Source of the DNA: JAKANT01 sp035502095
GTDB lineage: Bacteria; Pseudomonadota; Gammaproteobacteria; Burkholderiales; Burkholderiaceae_F
Assembly: GCA_035502095.1 (NCBI GenBank)
Contig: DATJUX010000010.1
Location: 102,635-166,634, forward strand
DNA: 64,000 nucleotides
Reading direction: 5' to 3'
In this document: in pieces, positions 36,753 through 44,800 of the stretch
Numbering within the stretch: the stretch's first letter is position 1
Layout of the letters: every line of letters begins with the position of its first letter
Program-made: the position numbers and the translations under genes
Notes under the pieces: generated by a model
The model's database searches: none
Told to the model about the DNA's origin: nothing
What the model saw: the letters and a program-made list of their open reading frames with translations, nothing else

Positions 36753-37673
36753 TCAGTACGGGGTGTCGCCGATGATCCCGGCGCGTTCCATCTTGCGATG
36801 GCACGGCGGGTAATCCATGACCGCGTAGTGCTGGGTCGAGCGGTTGTCCCAGAACGCCATGCTGTTTTTCTTCCAGCGGAAGCGCACCTGGTACTCGGGG
36901 ACGAACGCCTGGCTGATCAGGTAGTTGAGCAACTGGCTCGCGCCCGGTGCGTAGTCCTGTCCAAAGCGCACGTTGGCGGGCGTGTGGAAATTGGTGAAGT
37001 GCGTCGTGAAGGCGTTGACGAAGAGAATCTTCTCGCCGCTTTCCGGATGCGTGCGCACCACCGGGTGCTCGGCATCGGGGAACTGTGCCTTCAGCGCCAG
37101 GCGCTTCTCGGCCGGCATCGCGGCACCAAAGGTCGCCTCGATGCTGTGGCGCGCGCGCAGGTCGGCGATCTGGGTCTTGATGTGCTCGGGCAGGCGGCTG
37201 TACGCCTCGGCCATGTTGACCCACATCGTGTCGCCGCCGACCGGCGGGCACTCGACGCAGCGCAGGACACAGCCGAACGGCGGCTTCGCGCGCCAGGTGG
37301 CGTCGGTGTGCCATGCGTTCTCGTACCGATCGTTCGGGGTTTCGGGCGACTTGTAGATGCGCACCAGCCCGGGGTTCTCGGGATCGCTGCCGGCCACCGG
37401 GTGGTCTTCGAGATCGCCGAAGTGCCGTGCGAACGCGACGTGCTCGGCGCGCGTGATGTCCTGGTCGCGGAAGAACAGCACCTTGTGCTTGAGCAGCAGC
37501 GACCGGATCTCCGCCACCAGGGCGGGATCACGCGCGGCGACGCCGAGGTTGACATTGGCGAGCTCCGCGCCGATCGCGCAGGTGAGCGGTTCGACCTTGA
37601 TCGACTTCAGGGCGCCGGCACTGACGACGGCCGGGGCTGCTTGGCTGGTGGTCTGTTCGACGACTTGGGTCAT
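36753..37673 (-). CDS. TauD/TfdA family Fe(II)/2-oxoglutarate dioxygenase
   Basis: 306 residues. The facial triad is His122 and Asp124 in WHTDATW plus His282 in STQHYAV, with the 2-oxoglutarate-binding Arg ~297. The GDLEDHPVAGSD region and FRDQD also match TauD/TfdA. Family substrates include taurine, other sulfonates, phenoxy acids and quaternary amines. It is the first gene after the MalT-type regulator and starts the catabolic series, so it probably performs the initial oxidative attack, releasing an aldehyde or keto product for the downstream enzymes. Confidence 0.92.
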   Translation of the reverse strand: MTQVVEQTTSQAAPAVVSAGALKSIKVEPLTCAIGAELANVNLGVAARDPALVAEIRSLLLKHKVLFFRDQDITRAEHVAFARHFGDLEDHPVAGSDPENPGLVRIYKSPETPNDRYENAWHTDATWRAKPPFGCVLRCVECPPVGGDTMWVNMAEAYSRLPEHIKTQIADLRARHSIEATFGAAMPAEKRLALKAQFPDAEHPVVRTHPESGEKILFVNAFTTHFTNFHTPANVRFGQDYAPGASQLLNYLISQAFVPEYQVRFRWKKNSMAFWDNRSTQHYAVMDYPPCHRKMERAGIIGDTPY

Positions 37674-37750
37674 GTTCTGTCTCCTGGTTGGTCTGCCTCG
37701 CGGATTGCCATCCGCACAAGACGCAGGTTAAGGGGCGGGCGGCATCCCGA

Positions 37751-37770
37751 CCCCCCCATCGCCGAGGGGG
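37751..37770. repeat. C-run/G-run hairpin, copy 3
   Basis: CCCCCCC (37751-37757) and GGGGG (37766-37770) flank an 8-base loop between the LuxR regulator and the dioxygenase. A second small hairpin, GGGGCA/TGCCCC (37808-37827), follows. Confidence 0.4.
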
Positions 37771-37854
37771 CGGCCGATGCGCCCCTGCTGCCGGCTAAAT
37801 GGCCGTCGGGGCAGGAGAAATTGCCCCCTTGAGGAGGTCGAGGGGATGCGCCGG

Positions 37855-40548
37855 TTACGCGGCGGGCTGCTCGAGCAACCCGAGGAGTTGCGCGCGACGG
37901 ACGACCTGCTTGCGCGTGCCGGCATCGAGCTTGCCGAACAGGTTCTTCAGGTGCCACTTGATCGTCTCTTCGCCGATCTGCATCGCGAGCGCGATCTCCT
38001 TGTTCGAGAGATTGCGCGCCAGCAGTTCAAGCACCTCGCGCTCCTTGGGGGTCAGCGCCATGCTCGGCGTCGCGCGCGGCCCAGGCGCTGCGCGTTCGTG
38101 CTGGGCGGGTTTCGACACGACAACCGGCCGCACGGGCAGTCCGGCGGCAGGTTCGGCGAGCGCCCTGCGTGCCCAATCGTCGAGCGCAGGATGCGCGTCG
38201 GCGAACAGGCGGGCAAGCCCGTAAGCGCGTGCGAGATCGATCGCTTCCTGCAGCAGCCCGATCGACTTCTCGCCGCTGCGATCGAGCGCCAACGCGCGCA
38301 GCGCCATCATCTCGATGCGCACGCGGCCGAGCCGTAGCGTTTCGGCGAGGCTGCCCGCCCGGGTGAGCGGCTCGAGGGCGCGCCGCCACTCCTGGGCCGC
38401 GATGGCGGCGTTCGCGTGCGCGACCCACCGCAACAGTTCGGCGCTGCGGCGCCAGAGCGGTCCCTGCGGAACATCGTCGCGCGCCAGGATCGCGTCGATG
38501 CGCTCGCACAGCGAGCGGCAGGTTTCGGGACGGAAGCGACGCGCATGCATGCGAACCTGGTCGCCGAGGCTCGCAATGCACAGGCGCGGCAGGTTGCGCG
38601 CGACGCCGACCGCGTACATCCCGTCCAGCAGCTCGTGAGCGCGGTGTTCCGCACCCTCGGCGACGGCGATGCGTGCGGCGGTCCGGTAACCGAGCATCAC
38701 CGCTTCGGGGAACCCGCCTCTTTCCAGCACGTCGAGCCGGTTCGCCAGCAAGGCCACCGCTTCGGCCGGCTGGTCACGCTCCCACAGCGCGGCGGCCAGC
38801 AGCGCCGCAAACGTGCAGACGAATGGATTGCGACGGCCGATATCGGCTTCGGCCGACGCGAGCGCGGGTCGCAGCAGGCTCTCGGTCAGGAGCACCTGTC
38901 CTTCCCAGAAGTAACTGAGCGCGGTGACGAACTCACCCCAGCGCGCGACGAAGCCGAAGGCATTGCCGAAATCGCCGCGCGGCGCCTGCTGCTGGTAACG
39001 GCGCGCCTGCGCCGGGTCGCCGTCGATGAGGGCGCGAAATGCCAATCGGTTCGCGTGCATGTACCGCAACAGCGGGTCGGTGAGCGGCGGGTCCACCGCC
39101 CACGGGTCGTGCAACTGGGCGAAGCGGTCCGGGTCGTCGGCGAAGGCCGCGGCCCCGCCAAGGATCAGCGCGCACTCGCACCGCAGTGCCGGGTCGTCAC
39201 CGGCATGCTCGAGGATGCGCGTGACGAGCTGCTCGGCCTCCTTGTTGCGCTCGCTGACGGCCAGCGCCCACGCGGCGGCGAGCAGGAAGCGCGGACGCCG
39301 GTCCACCTCTGCCGCCGGCAGCTTGCCCAGCCAATCGAGCACCGTGCCGACATGCCCGCGCGTCGTCATCGCCTCGTACAGGCAGCGCTCCGCGAGGTCG
39401 AAGGCCGCTTCGCGCTGACCGGCCGCAAGAGCGTGGCGCGCCGCGTCCTCCAGCAGGCCCTCTCCTGCGAGCCATTCCGATGCGTGCGCATGCAGGCGGG
39501 CCCGCTCCTCCGGCCCCAGGGACTCGAACCGCACGCGCAATACGTCGCGCGCCAGCGCGTGCATGCGCAGCCAGTCGCTCGACTCGACGCCGGCGAAAAG
39601 CGGAGTGTCGCGCGCGAGTCGGGCCAACCTCTCGGGCGCGTCGGCCGCTCCGGTCACGGCGCGGCAAAGGTCCGGGTGCACTTCGTCGACGAGGGCGATG
39701 CGCGTCAGGAAGGCCGCGTCTGCGGGTTCGAGATTCGCGAGCAGCACGCCGACGAGGTGATCGTGCAGTTCGCCGCCGCGCGCGGCGATCGCGCTGATCG
39801 CAGCGCGCGGATCCGTCCCGCGGGAGATCGACGCGAGCGCGAGTTGCAGGCCGAGCGGCCATCCCTCGGTCAGCTCGTGCAGGCGCGCACAGGTGTCGGC
39901 GTCGATATTGACACCGATGCGCGCGCGTGCGAGCGCGATGGTTTCATCGAGCTGGAAACGCAGCGCCGCCGTGCCCAGGGCGACGCACTGCCCGTACGTG
40001 ACCAGGTCATCGACACCGAGGTCGCAGTCGCCGCGTGCCGCAACCACGATCCGCAGGTTCGGCGGGGCGTTGTGCAGCACGTAGGCAAGCGCTTCGCGCG
40101 CTTCGGCCGGCAGCCGCTCCCCGGTATCGACGATCAGGACCACGTCGAGCGCGGACTGCGCGAGTTCCGCCAGCCACGCGGTGATCCCCTCGAGGCCGCT
40201 GGGCGCGGCCTCGAGCAGCGTGTGGCCGAAGGTCGGCCGCCCGGCGCCCATGCGCACCGCAAGTGCGAGGCTCTGCACGAAGCGGCGCACGTCGTCCTGC
40301 TCCTGCGCCGACAACCATGCAACGACCGCTCCATGCGCCAGGAATTCGCGCCGCCACTGGGCCAGCAGCGAGGTCTTGCCGAAGCCCGCGGGCGCCTGCA
40401 CGGCAATCGCCGGAGCGTCGCGGAACTGTTCGGCATCGGACCGCAAACGCGGCCGCACGAGAAGATCGCGCGGTACCCGCGGCGGGGTGACCTTCAGGAC
40501 GAGATCGGCGACGGCGCCGCTCGTGCGCGGGGCTGGGGTAGTAGCCAA
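37855..40548 (-). CDS. MalT-type ATP-dependent LuxR family regulator
   Basis: About 897 residues, close to the ~900 of MalT. It has an N-terminal STAND-type NTPase with the P-loop APAGFGKTS (near residue 50), a long helical/TPR-like middle (~350-830) and a C-terminal LuxR helix-turn-helix (ALTPKEREVLELLARNLSNK...GEETIKWHLKNLF). Such proteins bind an inducer and ATP, oligomerise and activate transcription. The start is uncertain: the family N-terminus (LVLKVTPPRVPRDLL) begins just after a TTG at 40548, while the longer open frame is Arg-rich and unlikely. It lies 181 bases upstream of, and in the same direction as, the dioxygenase-BKACE-synthetase operon, so it probably controls that operon. 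Confidence 0.85.
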   Translation of the reverse strand: MATTPAPRTSGAVADLVLKVTPPRVPRDLLVRPRLRSDAEQFRDAPAIAVQAPAGFGKTSLLAQWRREFLAHGAVVAWLSAQEQDDVRRFVQSLALAVRMGAGRPTFGHTLLEAAPSGLEGITAWLAELAQSALDVVLIVDTGERLPAEAREALAYVLHNAPPNLRIVVAARGDCDLGVDDLVTYGQCVALGTAALRFQLDETIALARARIGVNIDADTCARLHELTEGWPLGLQLALASISRGTDPRAAISAIAARGGELHDHLVGVLLANLEPADAAFLTRIALVDEVHPDLCRAVTGAADAPERLARLARDTPLFAGVESSDWLRMHALARDVLRVRFESLGPEERARLHAHASEWLAGEGLLEDAARHALAAGQREAAFDLAERCLYEAMTTRGHVGTVLDWLGKLPAAEVDRRPRFLLAAAWALAVSERNKEAEQLVTRILEHAGDDPALRCECALILGGAAAFADDPDRFAQLHDPWAVDPPLTDPLLRYMHANRLAFRALIDGDPAQARRYQQQAPRGDFGNAFGFVARWGEFVTALSYFWEGQVLLTESLLRPALASAEADIGRRNPFVCTFAALLAAALWERDQPAEAVALLANRLDVLERGGFPEAVMLGYRTAARIAVAEGAEHRAHELLDGMYAVGVARNLPRLCIASLGDQVRMHARRFRPETCRSLCERIDAILARDDVPQGPLWRRSAELLRWVAHANAAIAAQEWRRALEPLTRAGSLAETLRLGRVRIEMMALRALALDRSGEKSIGLLQEAIDLARAYGLARLFADAHPALDDWARRALAEPAAGLPVRPVVVSKPAQHERAAPGPRATPSMALTPKEREVLELLARNLSNKEIALAMQIGEETIKWHLKNLFGKLDAGTRKQVVRRAQLLGLLEQPAA

Positions 40549-40712
40549 GCGTGGCCTGTTCCGGACTCGAATTCCCGAAGGACGCCGCCCGCCGCCTCGA
40601 CGGCGCGCAGTCGCTCGCGCCGCCCGGACTGCACGGATCTCGCATTCTATTGGCGATTGCGACGCTTGATCCCGCTCAACGACCCGCAGGCAGCGAGCAC
40701 AAGGAGGCCGCA

Positions 40713-40733
40713 CCCCCCTCTCCGCTAGGGGGG
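40713..40733. repeat. C-run/G-run hairpin, copy 4
   Basis: CCCCCC (40713-40718) and GGGGGG (40728-40733) around a 9-base loop, in the 282-base divergent region between the MalT-type regulator and the UspA-hemerythrin gene. Confidence 0.4.
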
Positions 40734-40830
40734 CTCGCCGGCAGGCGCGGTCCTAGCATCGGAGCGCTTGCAAAAACCACCGCCGCGCGAGGCCGAGCGA
40801 ACCCGTTCGCTGCGCTGCGCAGGAGTCGCC

Positions 40831-41859
40831 ATGTACCGGCATCTGCTCGTTCCGATCGATGCCACGGATCTGTCGGTCGACATCATCGGCCAGGCCGTGG
40901 AGTACGCACGCACGCTTGGTGCGCGCATCACGTTCTTTCACGCGTTGCCGGATCACGCCGCGTCGCTGTTCGGCGAGGCCGAAATCATCCGCGCCGCGGC
41001 GCCGGAGGATTACGTTTACGCCTTCGAGGGGCGCGCACGCGAGCTGCTGGTCAAGGCAGAGTCGGCCGCCCGCGCGCAAGGCGTGCCGTGCAGCGCGCGC
41101 AGCGCGGTGGTCGATGCGCCTTACGAAGGCATCATCGCGGCCGCGCGCGAAGCCGGTTGCGATCTCATCTTCATGGCATCGCACGGGCGGCGCAGCAGCG
41201 TCGGCATGATGCTCGGCTCGCAAACGCTCAAGGTCCTGACGCACACCGAGATTCCGGTGCTGGTGGCGGCGATGCGCAATCCGCCGGCGCGGGCGCGTGC
41301 GATCGGCATCATCCGCGACGAACACCGCTCGCTTGCCGCCGTGATGCACGTCTGGATGCGCACGCTCGCAAACGCACGCCGGCAGGGCGCGCTTCCCGAT
41401 GCCGCGCTGATGCGCGCCATCGTCCATTACATCGGGACCTTCCCGGTCGCGCAGCACCACCCGAAGGAGGATGAACACCTGTTCCGCCGGCTGCGCGAGC
41501 GGACGAATGCGCTGGAGGCGGAGCTCGACGAGCTCGAGCGCCAGCACGAGCGCGACCGCCGGATGGTCGCCGACCTCGGCGCAATGGTCGAGGATCTGTA
41601 TGCGGGCCAGGGCAACCACGACATCGGCGCCATCGAGCAGGCGGTGTCGCGCTATGCGAACTTCCTGTGGGAGCACCTCGGGCGCGAAGAGGGCGTGATC
41701 CTGCCCGCCGCGCAGCGTTATCTGACGAGCGAAGACTGGGACGAGATCGACGCGGCCTTCGCGCGCAACGACGACTCGCGCTTCATCGGCGACGTCGAGG
41801 CGGGCCTGCGCCGGCTGTTCTCGCGCATCGTCAACGTCGAAGCCGAGGCAGGATCCTGA
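40831..41859 (+). CDS. UspA-hemerythrin fusion protein
   Basis: 342 residues. Residues 1-148 are a universal stress protein domain with the ATP-binding pattern SHGRRSSVGMMLGSQT (118-132). Residues ~155-340 are a hemerythrin-like four-helix bundle with candidate di-iron ligands in RDEHRSL (His165), QHHPKEDEHLF (His209/210, Glu213, His216), RQHERD (His239) and LWEHLGREEG (His282, Glu286/287). It should therefore link nucleotide binding to O2, NO or redox sensing by a di-iron site, in the cytoplasm. The ATG at 40831 begins the canonical YRHLLVPID start. It is divergent from the MalT-type regulator and convergent with the xoxF operon end. Confidence 0.88.
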   Translation: MYRHLLVPIDATDLSVDIIGQAVEYARTLGARITFFHALPDHAASLFGEAEIIRAAAPEDYVYAFEGRARELLVKAESAARAQGVPCSARSAVVDAPYEGIIAAAREAGCDLIFMASHGRRSSVGMMLGSQTLKVLTHTEIPVLVAAMRNPPARARAIGIIRDEHRSLAAVMHVWMRTLANARRQGALPDAALMRAIVHYIGTFPVAQHHPKEDEHLFRRLRERTNALEAELDELERQHERDRRMVADLGAMVEDLYAGQGNHDIGAIEQAVSRYANFLWEHLGREEGVILPAAQRYLTSEDWDEIDAAFARNDDSRFIGDVEAGLRRLFSRIVNVEAEAGS

Positions 41860-41865
41860 GGCGCG

Positions 41866-42717
41866 CTACTGCGGTGCCTGCTCCTGCTGCGCACTCGCCA
41901 CGCGGCTGCCGTCGAGCTTCAGCGCGGCGGTGAACCTGAGATCCTGGTTATCGACCACCACCGCTTCGAGCTGTCCGCCCTCGTGCGGGGTGAAGTAGAA
42001 GCGGAAGTTGGGGTTCTCGCTGATCGAGAAATCCACGTCGGCCATCATCACCGGCTTGCCGTCGTAGCGCACCTCGACCCGCCGCACGAAGTGCGGCGGC
42101 GCGTACATGCGGGTCAGCTGATCCATGGCCAGCCCGGTGTCGTTCGGGTGGCTCACCATGAGTTGCGCCAGGACCGGCTGGCCGGGAGCCGGTTTCTCTT
42201 CCACGCGCAGGCGCATCCTGCCGAGGTTGGCTTTCGCCACTTCGGGATCCTTGCCGGCGGGCGCGGAGCAGCCGCCCGAGGCCTTCACGTAGTTGGCGAC
42301 CATGTACATCTTGCCGTCGGCGGTGCGCGCGACCGCCCGCACGTGCGTGTACTCCTCGATCCGGATGCGCGTCTCGATGTCCGCGCGCCCGCTGTCGGCA
42401 GTGAACTGGAATTCGGCCGCCACCGGCGACGGGTTGTGATCGACGACGAGCCAGATCCGGTCGATGCTGCGCTCGCGCGACTGGGCAAAGCGGGTGCGAA
42501 TGGCGACTGGCACGACAGCGGCATCTTCGGCACGCATCGGCGTCTCGAGCGTGATGACCTGGTCGGCGTCGGCCTCGAAGCGCACGCCCTGGAACAGGCT
42601 CGCGTGAACCTTGTTCCACATCTCGCTCTTGGCCGGGTCGGGATCGGGATCGCGCGCAAGCGCAGGCCCGCCCGCCAGGAGGCCAGCCAGTGTCAGAAGC
42701 GCGCCAACTCGTTTCAT
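41866..42717 (-). CDS. Quinoprotein-associated SoxYZ-like carrier
   Basis: 283 residues with a signal peptide (cleaved near residue 21). It matches the fused SoxY/SoxZ-like carriers found beside PQQ dehydrogenases: a SoxY-like half (~32-155) ending in SGGCSAPAG with the carrier-type Cys150, and a SoxZ-like half (~170-275) including LMVSHPNDTGLAMD and VSI-like beta strands. In true SoxYZ the swinging cysteine arm carries a sulfur adduct; here the cargo is unknown, possibly an aldehyde or C1 unit bound as a thio-adduct. The ATG at 42717 is chosen because it begins the signal peptide. Last gene of the xoxF operon. Confidence 0.85.
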   Translation of the reverse strand: MKRVGALLTLAGLLAGGPALARDPDPDPAKSEMWNKVHASLFQGVRFEADADQVITLETPMRAEDAAVVPVAIRTRFAQSRERSIDRIWLVVDHNPSPVAAEFQFTADSGRADIETRIRIEEYTHVRAVARTADGKMYMVANYVKASGGCSAPAGKDPEVAKANLGRMRLRVEEKPAPGQPVLAQLMVSHPNDTGLAMDQLTRMYAPPHFVRRVEVRYDGKPVMMADVDFSISENPNFRFYFTPHEGGQLEAVVVDNQDLRFTAALKLDGSRVASAQQEQAPQ

Positions 42718-42776
42718 CGGGCCCCCTCGATTCGTCCACGAACCACGCGGGCAGTCTACGCCCGGCCGCCGCTGCG

Positions 42777-43721
42777 TCACTCCCATTCGAGTTCGGCGTA
42801 GGCGGCGGTCACGTTGCGGCGATGGAAGTCGTCGAACAGTGCCCAGTCACCGCGCTCCTGCCCGCCGACGCTCCGCACGGTCTCCGCGAGCGTCCGATGC
42901 GCCGCGATGGCGGCCTTGACGTCGCCGAGCAGTTGCTCCAGGTAGCGGTGCTCGGCGGCGAGCACGCCGGGCCAGCTGGCCGCCCTGCCGTGGCCTGGGA
43001 TCGCGACCCTGGCAGGCATGGCCTTCAGCTCCTCGAGCGCGGCGAGCATGCCGCGCAGCTTGCCGTCGACGACCGGAACGTGCCGCTCGAAGACCAGGTC
43101 GCCCAGGAACAGCACGCCGCCAGCGGAGTCGTAGACGGTCAGGTCCTGGTCGGTATGCGCGGTCGGCCACGCGCGCAGCGACAGGGTCCGGCCCCCAAGG
43201 TCGAGCGTCGCGGTCTGTGCGACCGCGCGCGTCGGCGGAACCAGTTCCGTGCCATCGGCCACCGCGCCGAGGTCGCGCCGCAGCGCGTTGAGATAGTTCG
43301 GTCCGCGGCGCGCCATCGCCTCGGCGAGGTGCGCGTGGCCGACGAACTCGGGCCGGTCGTCGACGAACGCGCGATTGCCGAAGATGTGATCCGGATGGAC
43401 GTGGGTGTTGACGACGAAGCAGACCGGCTTGCTGGTGACGGTGCGGATGGCGTTGCGCAGGGCCGCGCCGACCGCGTAGGTCCCGCCGGTGTCGATGACG
43501 GCGACGCAACGATCACCGACGACGAAGCCGACGTTCGCGATGTCGCCGGCATTGTCGGCGGTGGGCGTTTCGATCCGCCCGTAGTGCACGTAGACGCCCG
43601 CGGCGGGGTTCTCGATCGCGAACGTGCGCAGCGCTGCCGGAACTTCGGCCGCCGCGCACCGAAACGCGAGCACGACGACCGCGCACGCCATCGCGCGGGT
43701 CGGCCAGCCGCGAGGATTCAT
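42777..43721 (-). CDS. Quinoprotein-associated zinc metallohydrolase (SoxH-related MBL fold)
   Basis: 314 residues with a secretion signal (~1-25). The metallo-beta-lactamase motif is complete: NTHVHPDH (His107, His109, Asp111, His112), His189 in TAHTDQD, Asp208 and His244. It belongs with the SoxH-like hydrolases described as part of a quinoprotein relay and always found near PQQ dehydrogenases and the SoxYZ-like carrier, which follows 59 bases downstream. A sensible inference is that it hydrolyses a thioester or thio-adduct on the carrier, but this is not demonstrated. Confidence 0.87.
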   Translation of the reverse strand: MNPRGWPTRAMACAVVVLAFRCAAAEVPAALRTFAIENPAAGVYVHYGRIETPTADNAGDIANVGFVVGDRCVAVIDTGGTYAVGAALRNAIRTVTSKPVCFVVNTHVHPDHIFGNRAFVDDRPEFVGHAHLAEAMARRGPNYLNALRRDLGAVADGTELVPPTRAVAQTATLDLGGRTLSLRAWPTAHTDQDLTVYDSAGGVLFLGDLVFERHVPVVDGKLRGMLAALEELKAMPARVAIPGHGRAASWPGVLAAEHRYLEQLLGDVKAAIAAHRTLAETVRSVGGQERGDWALFDDFHRRNVTAAYAELEWE

Positions 43722-43749
43722 CTGTCGTCGCGCGCCGGGTGGGGCCGGA

Positions 43750-44100
43750 TCAGTCGGCGATGAAGCAGGCCTTCTTTGCCTGCTGCTGCAGGTCGCGGTA
43801 GGTGGTGATCAGCTTGCGGCCGTCCTTCATATCGCGCATCACGCCGCCGCGTTCGCCGGCAATGGTGCTGCCGAGCGCGACGGTAGCCAGGTCGACCCAG
43901 GTCTCGTAGTCCACTTTCGATGCGATGTTGTCCACGGCACACGAGCACTTGTAGAGCATTTCGTGTGCCGAGGCATTGCCCGTCTTCATGCAGTCGAGCA
44001 CGAACTCGACGCGCGCGGTGGTGGGAAAGTCGTTGGCGCGCGCCGGCACGAGGACCGCGGCCAGCATGGCCGCGACGGGCAGGCGGAAAATGGTGCCCAC
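43750..44100 (-). CDS. Small cysteine-containing periplasmic protein of the xox operon
   Basis: 116 residues. The GTG at 44100 is chosen because AAAGGAG lies at correct distance; an earlier in-frame GTG would overlap that site. A signal peptide (~1-22, ending ARA-NDF) precedes a short helical domain with four conserved-looking cysteines (LDCMKTG, YKCSCAVD and KKACF), which could form two disulfides or bind a haem or metal, though no CxxCH is present. Not a named family to me. Its place between the metallohydrolase and the Tat-exported protein implies a role in the same periplasmic alcohol oxidation system. Confidence 0.7.
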   Translation of the reverse strand: MGTIFRLPVAAMLAAVLVPARANDFPTTARVEFVLDCMKTGNASAHEMLYKCSCAVDNIASKVDYETWVDLATVALGSTIAGERGGVMRDMKDGRKLITTYRDLQQQAKKACFIAD

Positions 44101-44125
44101 GTGGTTTCTCCTTTCCCGCACGTTG

Positions 44126-44800
44126 CTAGTCCCGGGCGATGTACCTGACGGATTCGGCCAGCACGAGCGTCGGTTCGTCGTGTTGCAGCAGTTCGCTGCG
44201 CATCTCGACCACCGTACCGGGAACCTGGTCCGACAGCGCCAGCACGAACGTCTTCTCGGCGAACTTCTCGTAGCGTGAGCGGACGGGATCGTCGCGATAG
44301 GGTGCGATGTGAATCTCGCGCGCCGCGACTTCCTTGCCGCCGGCCTGCAACGTGACGGGCTTGACCTGCGCCGACTCGGCCAGGGCGATGCGGATGCGCT
44401 TGCGGTAGTAGTTGCGCGAACCGCCGGTCAGGCGGTTCATCTCGCGCACTTCGCGCTCGAGGAAGTAGAGGATCAGAGGATTGCCCTCGGCGTCGTCCAC
44501 GTCCTGCAGGCCCAGGCGCTCGCGGCCGGTGAGGAAATCGACCTTGACGTCGTGCTTTCCCGTCGGCTTCCTGGCCGAGACGGACACGCGGACCCGATCG
44601 GTGAACTCCGGCTCCAGCGATCCGCGCTTGCGGTACTCGTAGTCGAGCTTCGCCGCGGCCGCCAGAGACTTGAAGTGATCCTGCGTGAACAGCAGGCGCT
44701 CCGCTTCCGAGAAGGAGCCGGCATCGGCCGCGAAGGCGCGCCGGCCCGCCAGAAGCGCGCCGGCGGACGCGAGCGCCAGGAAGCGGCGTCGGGTATTCAT
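44126..44800 (-). CDS. Tat-signal periplasmic protein of unknown function (xox operon)
   Basis: 224 residues starting with a twin-arginine-type signal (TRRRFLALASAGALL), so it is probably exported folded, perhaps with a cofactor or partner. The mature protein is mainly beta, with EFTDRVRVSVSARK, YFLEREVREMNRLTGGSRNYYRKRI and a C-terminal MRSELLQHDEPTLVLAESV. No catalytic motif is evident, and I do not recognise a named family. The ATG overlaps the TGA of the protease gene by four bases (ATGA), so both are translated together. Chaperone or redox partner for the quinoprotein is possible. Confidence 0.72.
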   Translation of the reverse strand: MNTRRRFLALASAGALLAGRRAFAADAGSFSEAERLLFTQDHFKSLAAAAKLDYEYRKRGSLEPEFTDRVRVSVSARKPTGKHDVKVDFLTGRERLGLQDVDDAEGNPLILYFLEREVREMNRLTGGSRNYYRKRIRIALAESAQVKPVTLQAGGKEVAAREIHIAPYRDDPVRSRYEKFAEKTFVLALSDQVPGTVVEMRSELLQHDEPTLVLAESVRYIARD

